Source: Anastatus disparis (Eukaryota > Arthropoda > Insecta > Hymenoptera > Eupelmidae). Taken from it: a stretch of DNA of 64,000 nucleotides. Location of the stretch: the NCBI GenBank assembly GCA_017163975.1, contig JAFFSR010000249.1, positions 8,208,001 to 8,272,000 on the forward strand, read 5' to 3'. This document shows, in pieces, positions 11,415-21,865 of this stretch; position 1 is the stretch's first letter, and each line of letters opens with the position of its first letter. Both the position numbers and the translations under genes were made by a program. Below the pieces are notes generated by a model. It was not told where the DNA came from. It made no database searches and was given only the letters and a program-made list of their open reading frames with translations.

Positions 11415-12528
11415 AACATTTAAGTTATAAAAGAAAAAGGATTATATATATATTTTCATAAATTAAATGATTTACAAACTTTATTTTAATTAGTTTTTAT
11501 TTAATTAAAGATTTTTTCTTATATCTTACTGTTAGGTTCTTATTCTAAATAATAGTCTAACAACAATTATCTTTATTTGTTATGAAGAAAAATAGTTATA
11601 TGATCTTATATCAATTTCTAAGTATTAACTAAGATTATTTATATAATTTTACTATCCTTACTTGCTGATTTACGCTTTAATTTCTATTAGTTTAATTTAT
11701 AAATTTCGTTGGTATAAATAACTCACAAAATTAGGAGAGAAAGAGAAGAAATTGACTCTAATTCGATAGTCCTGACGTTTCTATACTCAGACTCCTTAAA
11801 CTACACGGTGAGAAAGTCCGTGGCAAGAATGATTGGTTCCTTTCTCAATTGCTTGAACACAGGTTATATTCTGGTCAGCGGCACAATTGTCTCTCAAGAT
11901 ATTTTATTTATAGAATTTGTGTTGAACGTATTTTCCTTTTTCTTTCAAGGTAAAGTTCCACAGATTTCGATATCACACAAGATTAATTACCTTAATATTA
12001 TTAATGAATTAGGCTTCTAGGCTAATTATTTATATGGTTCAAATTTCTAAACCTTAAAAATTTATAACTTATTTTTCTAACACTGATTCTAATTACTCAG
12101 TGGACCAGCAGAGCCGACTATTGCGGGTGCTGTCTTATTATGACAAAAGGCGACTTGCTAGACCTCCAGGTTGTTTTTATAACCTTGTGTCCGGGCAATT
12201 GGAGATGGATCGTCCAATCAAACTTCGACGTGTATTCGAATTCATCAAGAAAATCGTCAAGAAGTTCATTAGCCTGCTTGCTAATGAAATTCCTAATTTA
12301 TTTCCTTCTCTGTCTCTCCTTCACACTTTCGTACAATTTGAGAGTTTTCGCAATAAAAATGTTGATAAGTGCTGACTCGGTACATCGCATGGAACTGATT
12401 TTGAATTAAAGCTTTGAAATAGTTGAAACTTATTTTTTTTTATAATTTACTATCGTTGTTTTAAAAATAAAAAAAAATGTTTTAATAATTTCTAATTAAA
12501 TTTAAGGGTAGTTCCATGGGATGTAACA
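10593..12528 (-). repeat. 3' LTR of the giant retroelement (1,936 bp)
   Basis: It is nearly identical to 42164-44166 over its whole length. The differences seen are scattered single bases, a TA microsatellite (about 11349-11411) and three fewer units in the 24-bp array. It lies at the 3' end because env-side sequence and the polypurine tract adjoin it. Short open frames on the plus strand (11808-12020, 12100-12375) recur in the other LTR but show no domain. Confidence 0.92.
10867..11200. repeat. 24-bp tandem array in the 3' LTR, 12 units
   Basis: 'gtaaccaaagtgac' recurs at exactly 24-bp steps from 10922 to 11186, with one degenerate unit near 10869. The unit length is a multiple of three, so the minus strand reads as an apparent 8-residue repeat protein (10880-11182). 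That open frame is probably an artefact of the period. The array lies about 275-600 bp from the downstream LTR edge in the element's sense, so it may fall in transcribed leader sequence. Confidence 0.9.
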
Positions 12529-12541
12529 CCTTCCCCCTCAG
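12529..12541 (-). other. Polypurine tract (plus-strand primer site)
   Basis: Read on the minus strand, the bases directly before the 3' LTR are GAGGGGGAAGG, an uninterrupted purine run ending at the LTR's TGTTAC edge. This is the expected position and composition of the primer for second-strand synthesis and fixes the element's orientation. Confidence 0.85.
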
Positions 12542-13078
12542 GTCGATTGTCGTCCCGACAATCAGCGTAAGAGTCGCAGAATGGATCGAGTCAGGCAACT
12601 GGTTTATAGATAAGGTGTTAGATAATGTAATTGGTTGTAAGATGTTTAATTACCTTGGACACTTTAACTCTTATTGTAACATTAGTTTTGTTATTCTTTG
12701 ATAAAACTTAATTTTGAATTTATGGGTTGAACTAATTATATATATTGTTTCTAAGAGAAAGAGAGAAAAAAAAAATTTTCTTAATAAATTATAGTAAATG
12801 TGGTTATCTAAAAAAAAATTTTCTTAAATCTAAAAAAAAAATGTACTGTATATTGAATAAAAATTTGAAGTGCTTAGATTATAAATAATTCGCTTGAACA
12901 TATATATTAACATTACGCGGGATTTAAGATAATTGTTTACTTAGTTGGAATTAGATTTCTTGAATTAAATTATTTTTATTGAACTTAGCTAAAGTTGTCT
13001 TTGTTTTGTTGTTCTTGAAGTAGCCGTGAAATTGTTGTTTCTTCTAGATGTTATAGATTTGACCACCAATGTTTAACT
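12542..13078. other. Noncoding stretch between accessory ORF and PPT
   Basis: About 540 bp of AT-rich sequence. The plus-strand open frame 12516-12701 runs through the polypurine tract and shows no domain. Confidence 0.5.
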
Positions 13079-13606
13079 TTATTCGAAGGACTCGATATTG
13101 AGCTCAAAATCCCAACAGTCGGGTTTCGTTAATGTTGTCAGTAATTCTTTTATTGATGTTCGTACTCTGCGATATTCTACACGCCAATGAACGGTTGGGT
13201 GTTGCATCTCTTTATAACTATATGTTATTTCGTAATTAGCTGTACAGGTTACTCGTGATATGTATGTTTTTATTTCCTGATTGTAGTTCATATTTAGGTT
13301 TTCGATCATCTCGGCTATCTTTTCCCATTTGGTGTTTCTTACTTCCTCTAAGAACCGAGTGTTACATTCTTTGTCGGTACATCCGTATGGAAATATCTGA
13401 GTTGCGAGGTCCCAACTTGCTCTTTTGAAGAGATATCTTGTTACGTGTTGGTAAAAGCTGTTTATGTTCTGGTAAGCAGGTAAATCTTCCATCCTCCTTA
13501 TATCTTCGTAGGTTTGCCTCAATTGATTTTTGTATTTTCTGAAGGTTTCGTTTATGTAGCGTCCGATGTTGATGATAGAGAATAGAGTTAAGCTTTTTGG
13601 GTCCAT
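13079..13606 (-). CDS. Accessory ORF, 175 residues, element sense strand
   Basis: This intact reading frame lies between env and the 3' LTR, on the same strand as gag-pol-env. I chose the ATG at 13604-13606 (start MDPKSLTLF). The frame stays open 22 codons further, but only through an A-tract that would encode a lysine run. The protein is hydrophilic and mixed-charge, with no signal peptide or membrane segment. It has a C-x4-C pair in GCTDKEC near the middle and a WRVEYRRVR basic patch near the C-terminus. I do not recognise the family. Its position after env is that of an accessory gene, presumably expressed from a spliced mRNA. It has no stops although gag, pol and env do. That could mean selection on a shared pool of copies, or chance in a short gene. 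Confidence 0.6.
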   Translation of the reverse strand: MDPKSLTLFSIINIGRYINETFRKYKNQLRQTYEDIRRMEDLPAYQNINSFYQHVTRYLFKRASWDLATQIFPYGCTDKECNTRFLEEVRNTKWEKIAEMIENLNMNYNQEIKTYISRVTCTANYEITYSYKEMQHPTVHWRVEYRRVRTSIKELLTTLTKPDCWDFELNIESFE

Positions 13607-13672
13607 TTTCCTTTCTTCTATTCTTTTTTTTTTTTTTTTTTTTTTTTTATACAACACTAATGCACAACACAA

Positions 13673-14108
13673 ACTAGTATGAAAATTTTGATTTAGAGTG
13701 AAGTTTAGCAGTAAATATTATTGAGATAATTAATAGAAAAGGGAATTGTTAATTATTAGTCATTATTGGTAATAGATTATGCCGTAAGAAAATTAGCCGG
13801 TATAAGAAGAATTATTGTTATCGTGGTTAAGTTTGCGTTTGCACTAAAGTGTTTGGTCGTAGTATAGTCATGATTTTTTTTTCAAATTTGTTAGTTAAGC
13901 GGTTTTGTAGTTATAAGGCGAGGGATTCGCTGATAGAGCAGCTATGGTTGTTAGTGTGTATCTTAAGTGAAATTTAAAACGGAGAGAAAAGGGACGAGGA
14001 GCTGTTTTAAACCAAGTGAAATTTTTTTTTTGTAAGCAGCAGTAACAATCTGTTGTTCAGAGTGAATTGTGCTGCTGGAATAAGAAGGTTATTAAAGGAA
14101 AAAGGATC
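13673..14108. other. Possible 5' leader of the antisense gene
   Basis: No open frame was seen. If the plus-strand spliced gene beginning at 14109 is real, its promoter and leader should lie here. A pyrimidine run ending in a CAG (about 14021-14041) could be an upstream splice acceptor. Confidence 0.3.
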
Positions 14109-14657
14109 ATGGTTTATGTACAGGTAGGATTGTAATACTTCCCTCTTTTTTTTTGTTTTTATTTGGGATTAAGGGATGGTAGGTTATATATAAAAAAAAT
14201 TTTTTCTTCTAGTTTTATTGGTGGCGTGATCTGAGGTTGTTGAGGCGCTACCTGAGGTGTAGGAACGAGGCTCTGCAGGAGTCTCTTTTCTTGCCTCTGG
14301 ACTATCAGGACTTCGTTCCGCCACCTCCATACTATTGTTTGAGATATGTGGATGTAAGTTCTTTTCCGTTTTTTTTTTTTTTATGATACTAGTCGTAGGA
14401 AAAAAGGGAAAAGGAAGGAGAGAAAAAAAAATAATAAAATTTGTTTGTTTCAGTTTGATTCTTGGGCCATTACTCGTATTTTTAGAAGAATGGATCGGTG
14501 GGCGAGTGATGTTTTTTATCTTGGTGATGATGACTTTAATTTGGATTGTATGTTTTTTTATGAGGTATTTAGTGGAGTGTTATTAAGGATTGAAATTACG
14601 CGAGATGTGATGATTATTTATGCGGGGTTTGTGAGGTTGTATGTTTTAGCATTGTAA
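14109..14657 (+). CDS. Antisense spliced accessory gene A (119 residues, three exons)
   Basis: A plus-strand gene lies inside the minus-strand retroelement. Exon 1 is 14109-14123 (ATG plus four codons, ending CAG before GTAGGA). Exon 2 is 14213-14353 (preceded by TTTTTTCTTCTAG, followed by GTAAGTT). Exon 3 is 14454-14657 (preceded by TTGTTTCAG). All junctions are phase 0 and the frame is open across all three. Exon 2 contains FVPPPPYYCL, which includes a PPxY-type motif (binding site for WW-domain proteins; a late-domain motif in retroviral proteins). Exon 3 has a GDDDFNLDC acidic stretch and a hydrophobic end. The apparent stop overlaps a perfect donor (GTAAGT at 14654). Splicing to 14812 after ATTTAG would keep the frame and end at 14869 (137 residues). 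No family was recognised. Splice-site quality plus three phase-matched open exons make a real gene likely. Confidence 0.6.
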
Positions 14658-14811
14658 GTTATTATGTATATATTTATAAATAAAAATAGAGATAAAAAAA
14701 ATTTAATAAGAAGTCTCTCTTCATTATCTTACATACCGGAAACATTAAAAATTAAAATAATTAATAATAAATGGAGGAAGAGAGAAGGAAGAAAAAAAAA
14801 TTGAAATTTAG

Positions 14812-14869
14812 GAGGGGCAGCCGTAGGAATTGGCCGATAGAAGCTGTGTTTCCAGGAGGAGTGACATAA
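14812..14869 (+). other. Possible fourth exon of gene A; conserved hairpin motif copy 1
   Basis: The acceptor 'gaaatttag' precedes 14812. Joined to a donor at 14654, the frame runs through NWPIEAVFPGGVT to TAA at 14867-14869. The block is about 80 percent like 21088-21130. Both contain a small hairpin (GAAGC-TGT-GTTTC here, GAAGC-TAT-GCTTC there). It could be an exon, an RNA structure, or both. Confidence 0.4.
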
Positions 14870-14944
14870 GCAAAACTTAATAGTTTATTAATAATAGTTA
14901 ATAAAAATTTAAGAAGGAAATTTGTGAGGTAAGGTTTTATATAT

Positions 14945-14996
<52 letters not shown>

Positions 14997-15740
14997 GTCC
15001 GTCTCTGCAATCCCTTCGTTTTCCTCGTACTGTTTGTGAAATGATTTTTAAGAGTAATTTTATTGATATATCGCTTGAACACCATGATTATAAATTTCTT
15101 TATATATTAATTTACTGCTTGCAGTGTTCCTTTTATTAATTTAAACGATCACAAAATGTGCGAGAGAACAATGTTGTAATTTTAGATGAGTTACGCGGCA
15201 TTTTATTTTTAAAGTTTTTAATTAAAAACATATTTATAAAAGTAGCACTTATGGCTAAAATTTTATTTGGTGTTTTCTTATGTATATAATTATATTTAAA
15301 GGGATTTTTGAATTATATTGCCTGTTCAAAAATCAGGGTTTAAAAACGTGAAAAAAAGATTTTTGGTATTTTTGGCTTCTGGTGAGCTTTCCTTGTTAAA
15401 TATTGAGGAAAAAAAAATTTTCCTTTTTCAATGTAATATTTAAAGTAGAATGTGGTTTTATAGTTTAACTCATAGGTTGCTATAATATCGTTATTTACTA
15501 TGTATTGTCTTGTAGGTTGTTATAAATGAAAAGTTCCAGAGACAACCCATACATACATATACACACATTGCATATTTAGTACAATATACATATATATGCG
15601 TAGTATAACAATACACGACACAAATATTGTGTATGCAGCTTGCGATATGTGTACGTGTTACGTCATAACGTCGTCATCGGCGACTTGATTCAAGCGTCGT
15701 ATGTCGTCTTATCTGCAGTAGAATAGGCCTCTAGTGTTAC
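14870..15740. other. AT-rich spacer with TA microsatellite
   Basis: A TA tract occupies about 14949-14994. A run of CG-containing motifs starts at 15655 ('gtgttacgtcataacgtcg'), unlike the AT-rich sequence before it, and may belong to a regulatory block. No gene was seen. Confidence 0.4.
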
Positions 15741-15741
15741 T

Positions 15742-15834
15742 AAGCGCGGGCGTAGTAGTGGCGTGTGGGAAAAAAATTATGTTCGTTGCCCGATGTAACT
15801 TTTATGTGACGCACGTTGTTGCGCTTATAATGAG
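15742..15834. repeat. About 90-bp direct repeat, copy 1
   Basis: 'gcgggcgtagtagtggcgtg', then 'aattatgttcgttgcccga' and 'gtgacgcacgtt' matches 16524-16612 in the same order and orientation. Both are CpG-richer than their surroundings, so they could be paired regulatory elements. Confidence 0.65.
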
Positions 15835-16523
15835 TTACCTGCTGAGAAAACGCATATAGCTCTTAAGTAATTGCATATTTGGTTTTAGTTTTAGGCTTTT
15901 CTAATGTTTATTAATAATTTATCATTTCCCCTGGTCTTTTTTTTTTATTTGTTAGTAACTTGGTAATCTTAGAATTTTATGGAACTGCGCGATGTTATTT
16001 TTAAACATTCATAGCATCATCCCTTGGTATTTTTTTGGTACCAAATTATTATTGAAAATTTAATAGGCTGAACTTTGAAAATTGACGGTTTTATATGATA
16101 TCATATTTGAAATATACTTGAAATCATTACATTTTTAATTATATTTCTTTGGAAAAATTTAACTTATCCTGAAAATTTGTATATAAAAAAAAATTTTTTT
16201 ACATCCTCGCATACTTCTTTTTTTTGTAAGGTTTACGATTATTAATTATTATTTATAATATTTATTTATGTATTATATTTATAAAAAAAATTATTATAGA
16301 TATATTTTACATAGAATTTTTAAATATTGATTATTAGAATTCTGAAAAAAAAATGGAGTAAAATGCAAGTTAAATTGGAAATCGTGTGTTTATTGTTTTG
16401 AATTTGAAAAAAAAAAAATTTTTTTTCCTTTTAAATTTCGTTATTATATTTGAATTTCAGTCTGAAAAAGGTTCCACGTAAGTTGCTGTAACTATACTAA
16501 GTTACGGTATGCTAATATCCTTG

Positions 16524-16612
16524 CGCGCGAGCGTAGGTAATGCGCGTGGGAGAAAAAATTATGTTCGTTGGCCGACGTAGTTTCTAAGTGGCGCACGTTA
16601 TGACGCTGTCTG
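16524..16612. repeat. About 90-bp direct repeat, copy 2
   Basis: 'gcgcgagcgtaggtaatgcg', then 'aattatgttcgttggccga' and 'gtggcgcacgtt' is the partner of 15742-15834, 780 bp downstream. It lies 300 bp upstream of a strong donor-like site (16913), a position that would suit a promoter for gene B. Confidence 0.65.
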
Positions 16613-16912
16613 TCAAGTGCTGCACTCATTATGTTGACGTTCGTTATTGAAATTAATTAACAGTGTGGTGGTATGCATAATTGCGAGCACTTGTTGATTA
16701 TTGTGGTATATAGAAAATTTTCGTGGTTCGTTTGGTAGAAACTAAAATAGTTGTGAATAGATATTTTGAAGAGAGAGGAAAAAGGGCAGTTGGTTATATT
16801 TAGTGTTTGCAATAGTGTTTATAGTGATTTTAATTAATAAAACTATATTGAATTGGGATTCTGGGATATTTCTGTGGCGTTATAGTTTGCTTTTTATTAC
16901 AAGTCTGCAGAG
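16613..16912 (+). other. Candidate noncoding first exon of gene B
   Basis: The stretch ends 'tctgcagag' before GTGAGTAA, a near-perfect splice donor at 16913. It has no long open frame. The next plus-strand acceptor with a good pyrimidine tract is at 18754-18755, just upstream of gene B. The pairing is inferred and untested. Confidence 0.3.
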
Positions 16913-18755
16913 GTGAGTAATATAGTGTTATTATTAATATTCTTTGAGTTGGTTGAACGTATACATAATCATACATTCCCATATACGTATATACATACAT
17001 GCATTCATACACATACATATATACATACATATATATATATATATATATACATACATGCAATCATTCTCCCAATTGAATATTCGATTAATTTATTTTAAGT
17101 TTAGTTTCTATATTAATTATTCGTTCTTTAATTAATATGGTGTTTGTGATTGGTTTGTTTATATCCGAATTTTGGTTTAGATAACGCTATTTGGCTGAGT
17201 TCGCGGCGCGTATAGCTGTGTTTTAACCGAATACCGTCACTTGTATATAACCGTTAAATAAATGTTCTACGCTGTGTTACGCGCGCTTGTGCCAAATTAC
17301 GTTGTCCGCGCGCCCTAGCATTGTCATATATAGCCGACTGTCGTATGTGGCCGGTGTCACTGACTGTTTGTATTGTTATATGTGCGAGCGTTAAGTTACG
17401 TCATGAGCATCTTTCGATAAGGTTTGAAGAACATTGAAATCAATTTATTGTTACGGATTTTATAGTAAGGGTTACTAATTTAGCGAGGTTTTAGTCAAAC
17501 GACGAAAATTAGAAAGAATTTTGATAACGTCAATTACTCAATTTCGGGTAGCAATCCAATTGCTGTTAAATTTGTTACAATTATATAACATAAATAATAA
17601 TTATGTGCAAAATATTCACTGAAGAGAAATCTATTTGACTCAAATAGATGCTTTTGATTTTCTTTCGCTAAATTAAAACGACAATCATCATGTCAACAAA
17701 ATCATTTATATAAAAAAAATTGTTGAAAGAGGAAGAGTTATTTTGTTAGAAATGTTAATAAATTTGTTTTAAGATATTTTGGGATAATTCGAATTGAATT
17801 TTCCTGTAATAAAATTAAAATCCTTTGGAAAAAAAAATGATATAGTTACTATAATTAAAAAAATATAATTTAGAATTTTTCTTATTTTTATTTGTATTTA
17901 AAAATAGGAACGATATACATATAGTTAAGGATTGATTTGAACTGTTACCGGAAATTAAAAATTGATGAATGCTAATAAATATATTTGTTTTAATATTTAT
18001 AACATCTAATTCATGTTTTTTCCTGAAAATTTTGCATTAAAATGTAAAGATAGTCAGTAATTATGAGTGTAGGTGTAGTGTCCGTTTTATGTTTCCTTAA
18101 AATGTGAAATTTTTAAATGATAATAGGTTGAAAAAAAAATCGTTTTTATAAGCCACATTATATTGTGTTAAGGACAGATGTTTTTAATCATGGGTAATTT
18201 CACATGACTATGTCCCGAGATCGATCTTGGAATTCTTTTAAGATATATCTTGAAAATTAAATACATTAGATTGATATTAAAAGTTATGTGTGTAAAAAAA
18301 AATTTTTATATATTTGTAAAATAACTTTTGACTTTATAATGTTTTGCGTTGGAAGATTTAAGAAATGACAAAAAAAAAAATTGAAAGAAATATTACAGCA
18401 ATTGAAATCGAAAATGTTGAGTTCGCATCTTTCTTTATAAGTTTATTCGTTTAATAGGTTAATAGGTTTATGGCATTTCTAATCCGTTTTTATTAAATTC
18501 GTATATGATAAGATGTATTTGTTTTTTTTTTCTATATGTTACACGTGACCTTAAACTATTTGAAATTGGGTACTTGACTTTATTGGTTACATTAATTCGA
18601 GTAAATAAATCAGTGGTTAATGTGTGTACAAGCATTCGCGCGTAACTTCGCTTGGTGGTTATCGTAGGGACTTGATGATGCTATTAAGTTAAGATTATTT
18701 ATGTTGTTAGAATAAAAAGGATAACTTAAATTTTTTTTTTTTTTTTTTATTTTAG
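16913..18755. other. AT-rich spacer, perhaps an intron
   Basis: It includes a microsatellite of TA and ATAC repeats (about 16985-17058) and a patch at 17190-17415 with many CG dinucleotides. It ends in a long T tract and TTTTAG at 18755. No coding segment was recognised. Confidence 0.4.
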
Positions 18756-18768
18756 GTTGTTCTTCATT

Positions 18769-19761
18769 ATGTCTGCCAACGATCAAAATCGGAAGGTTGT
18801 GAACAGTCTGTTTGATGTCATAAAGGTGTATGCCAATCAACCTAGTGTCTCTGCTAGTGATCAAAATCGGACGGTTGTAAACGGACTCCTTGATGCCCTA
18901 AGGTTTTATGCTAACCAACCTAGTGTCTCTAGGTTTGAGGAGGCAGTTCGTCCTGAGATGATAAGTGTGGGAGTGCAAGTGAAGTTGACGAGTAAGAGTG
19001 TGGGTGGACAGACGGAAAACATTGGGGTGCAGTGCGGCGTGGGTTTCCGAGAATTAGTGAGTCATGGAGTTCAGTGTGAAGGTGTTTCTGGGGTGAAGGT
19101 ATTATACCTTAGAGGTGTGGACGGTGAAAACGCTATGAGTGACGGCTCAGAGGCTAGTTATAGTGCTGAGACTCATGGGAATAGTGAAATTGATGAGGCT
19201 ACTAGGGCGCAGGACGACCGTAGATTTTATCGACCTATGGTTTCGCCGGTGTCACCACATAATCCGACAGGGGCCGCATATATGCAGATGTCGCTTCAGG
19301 ACTCGATGGGAGTGTTGGAGAACATTGTGAATGCCGGTGGTAGTACCGGGGCGGGCAAAAACCAAGAAGGTCCGGCTAAGACTGATGCGGGTCTTTCGTC
19401 AGGAGATCCAACGGGTTCGGTGTCGGGTAATAAGGTTCAGCCCAAGGGAAAGGGGAAAAGGAATATAAGGCGTCCGATAATTGAGACGGAAGAGGAGAAG
19501 CTGAAAAGAAGAGAGGGTGCTAAAATTAGGATGCGCAGGCACCGTGAGAAGAAGCGTTCGACGAAATCAGAAGTGGATCCACTTAAGTTGGACGATGGGG
19601 AGATTCCTAGCGTTCCCAACGTAGGTGTTTGTTCCGAATGCCTGAAGACAATCGTATATTCGGACCCTTCGGTGCGATGCACATGTGGGGTGTTCTCTCA
19701 TTTAGATTGTGTGACGACTTCTCCTCATCGTTGTAGGGTATGTCATCGAAAAGAAAGTTGA
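18769..19761 (+). CDS. Antisense accessory gene B, 330-residue zinc-finger protein
   Basis: This is an intact plus-strand frame inside the minus-strand retroelement. The ATG at 18769 lies 14 bases after a T-rich splice acceptor (18755). Residues 2-27 and 28-53 are a tandem repeat of SANDQNR..VVN..LD....YANQPSV, encoded by a 78-bp duplication. The middle is low complexity and probably disordered. At about 225-265 comes a strongly basic region (KGKGKRNIRR, KIRMRRHREKKR), a likely nuclear-localisation or nucleic-acid-binding segment. The C-terminal 43 residues carry C-x2-C-x12-C-x-C-x4-H-x2-C-x7-C-x2-C, eight ligands in a C4HC3 cross-brace order like PHD or RING fingers. The sequence is less AT-rich than its surroundings. 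The family is unknown. A nuclear regulator is a reasonable inference from basic region plus finger, not a demonstrated role. Confidence 0.75.
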   Translation: MSANDQNRKVVNSLFDVIKVYANQPSVSASDQNRTVVNGLLDALRFYANQPSVSRFEEAVRPEMISVGVQVKLTSKSVGGQTENIGVQCGVGFRELVSHGVQCEGVSGVKVLYLRGVDGENAMSDGSEASYSAETHGNSEIDEATRAQDDRRFYRPMVSPVSPHNPTGAAYMQMSLQDSMGVLENIVNAGGSTGAGKNQEGPAKTDAGLSSGDPTGSVSGNKVQPKGKGKRNIRRPIIETEEEKLKRREGAKIRMRRHREKKRSTKSEVDPLKLDDGEIPSVPNVGVCSECLKTIVYSDPSVRCTCGVFSHLDCVTTSPHRCRVCHRKES

Positions 19762-19765
19762 TCGG

Positions 19766-20060
19766 GTAAGATGGTGATTTATTAAGAATTTCCTTTAATG
19801 TAATTTTTGGTTGCATGCATTTCATGAATGATAATAAAATTTTAAAACGACTTTAACTCGCGCATCCAGACTTTCCGCCTGACCGTTATTTCTGGTTATA
19901 ATTTATATTAGATTAAAGGTGTCGTCCACTTTTGCTGTAGTTTAGTATGGTGTGTTAATTTATTATTTAAGCGTCGCGCGTTTGTTTAAATATTCAATTA
20001 GAATAGTAATTAATTTTTTTTTTTTTGTTTCTTTACCTTCTTGTTATTTTCTTGTTACAG
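19766..20060 (+). other. Possible 3'-UTR intron of gene B
   Basis: GTAAGA follows four bases after the gene B stop, and a T-rich tract ending 'cttgttacag' occurs at 20060. The following bases (20061-20120) are GC-richer than the surroundings, as exons here tend to be. Splicing would leave the protein unchanged. Confidence 0.35.
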
Positions 20061-20120
20061 GAAAAGGTCGCCGACGGAAAACCGACCAACCCGGCCAAAA
20101 GTCTGCGAGTTGATTGCTTT

Positions 20121-21087
20121 TGTAACTTACATTTAAGATTAGGTTAGTTTATTTGCATTATATAGGTTACTAGGGTTTAGCTCTGATTAATACGTTACTA
20201 TTGTTTCATACACTGAGAGAAATCCTATAGTAAATACAACTATAGATTGTATCAAAAACCACCATATTGTACCCGCAATTTGACATTGAAATTTTTAAAT
20301 TCATTTAATTTAAGATTTAATATTGATTTAAATTATATCATTACGATTATATGTTACTTATAAAATTTCGAGTCGTCTACATATGTTACACAACTATATT
20401 TCCAATTTGGTAGAAAATTTTGAGGTTGGAAATGAATTTACAGATCATCGACTCGACATTACTATTCGAAATAGTAAAATCTATTATATACATAATAAAA
20501 TTTATTATATGCGTAGTAAAGTTTATTATTTTTATAACATTAATTCCAACATAAGATATCAAATATTTTTTCTTTTCATAACAAATTTTACTGTAGCAAC
20601 TACTAAAGTTATGGTCTATTTTTCTCAGTGTGTTTGTAATTGTTGTTGTAAGATAGCAATGAGTGTAATAAAGCTAAGGTACTCCCTAACATGAATAGAC
20701 GTGTGTTACCTGGTTACTATCTTCCATATGCCACTATTTAATTTCTCTGACTCCTATCGATCTTATCCTGGTAACTTGCTGAAGCGTCTGACAACAGGAG
20801 TTACACGTATTTTCCCTTTCCGAAAGAATTAAAATAAAAAAAAACGTTGCAGTATGTTACTTTATTATATTTGTTTTATTAGTATTTTGCTTGCTATTGA
20901 TGATTATTTAAATTTTTGGTTTATTAATATGAATGAATGGCAATGATTTATATTTTATAATTTTCGATGAAATTTTTATAAAAACTCGAACGGAAAGGAT
21001 TATTATACTGGTGAACCTTGTTGATTGGGTGTCGAGGTACCTCCAAATTTAGTCCTTCCTTAATTTATCGTACACAATAAAAAAAAG
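20121..21087. other. AT-rich spacer between gene B and hairpin motif
   Basis: The 103-residue plus-strand frame at 20383-20694 has no recognisable domain and compositionally looks random. No element ends were seen. Confidence 0.4.
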
Positions 21088-21205
21088 GGAGTGGCAGTCG
21101 TGGGACTGGCCGACAGAAGCTATGCTTCCACTTATTTATATATAAACTAGGAAGTGTGACATTTGAAAAACTATAATTATTTTTTTTTAATAAAAACTTG
21201 TTGCT
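21088..21205 (+). repeat. Conserved hairpin motif, copy 2
   Basis: 'ggagtggcagtcgtgggact', then 'ggccgacagaagctatgctt' parallels 14812-14853. The two copies also share a downstream 'gtgacat' and an AATAAA-containing stretch (21156-21200 against 14861-14905). The stem GAAGC/GCTTC is kept in copy 1 as GAAGC/GTTTC through a G-T pair. Confidence 0.55.
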
Positions 21206-21865
21206 TTTAATTCGATGTATTACGTATTTAAAAAAAAACAATAATATTACAAATTGATAAATTTGTTAATTAAATTCTTTTATTTATTAAATTTTTTTTA
21301 TTATTAATTAATACCAATTAATAGGTAATATAAATTTAAAAAAACATATTTAGGTATACGTAATTATGATTATAAACAATGTAACCAAAGAAATACAGAC
21401 ATATATTATATGTAGCGTGAGTTTAAGTGAGAGGGTATAAGGAAACCTCGTTAACATGAAAGAGAAGGAGTACCCGCTTTGTGTTTTCTTTTAACGTTCT
21501 AGTATTATATGGATACTTTCCTCAAAATTTCACTATATATATATATACACACACACACAGTACAAGCATCAATGGCAGTACATTTAACACACATCTATAT
21601 AAATGTTACTTTAGGTAACGTATATATACACGCATATTCATAAGCGAAATGGGAGAGAGGGAGAGAAAGAAAGAGAAAAGAATATAAGTGGGTTTATGTT
21701 GATAGCAGTAATGAAACTCTGTGCCGTATTTATACATTCACGTGGGGTGACATTCGTGATCTGTTGATTTTTATACGTTTTAGGCCCTTGCCGTAACCGC
21801 GCATAAGAAGCATAGCTTAAAGAAAAAAAAAATTTTTTTTTTTAATAATAACGTGATGATTTAGT
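21206..21865. other. AT-rich spacer downstream of env
   Basis: It contains short TA and AC repeats (21534-21560) and a GAGA-rich stretch (21652-21680). No gene was seen. Confidence 0.4.

Noticed and set aside
12100..12409. Overlapping open frames in the LTR, repeated at 43737-44046
   Set aside because: They are conserved only because the LTRs are copies of each other. They overlap each other in two frames and show no domain.
16830..17135. Open frames across the TA/ATAC microsatellite
   Set aside because: They consist of tyrosine, isoleucine and histidine repeats from simple sequence.
20383..20694. 103-residue plus-strand frame downstream of gene B
   Set aside because: Low-complexity AT-rich translation, no splice or domain support.
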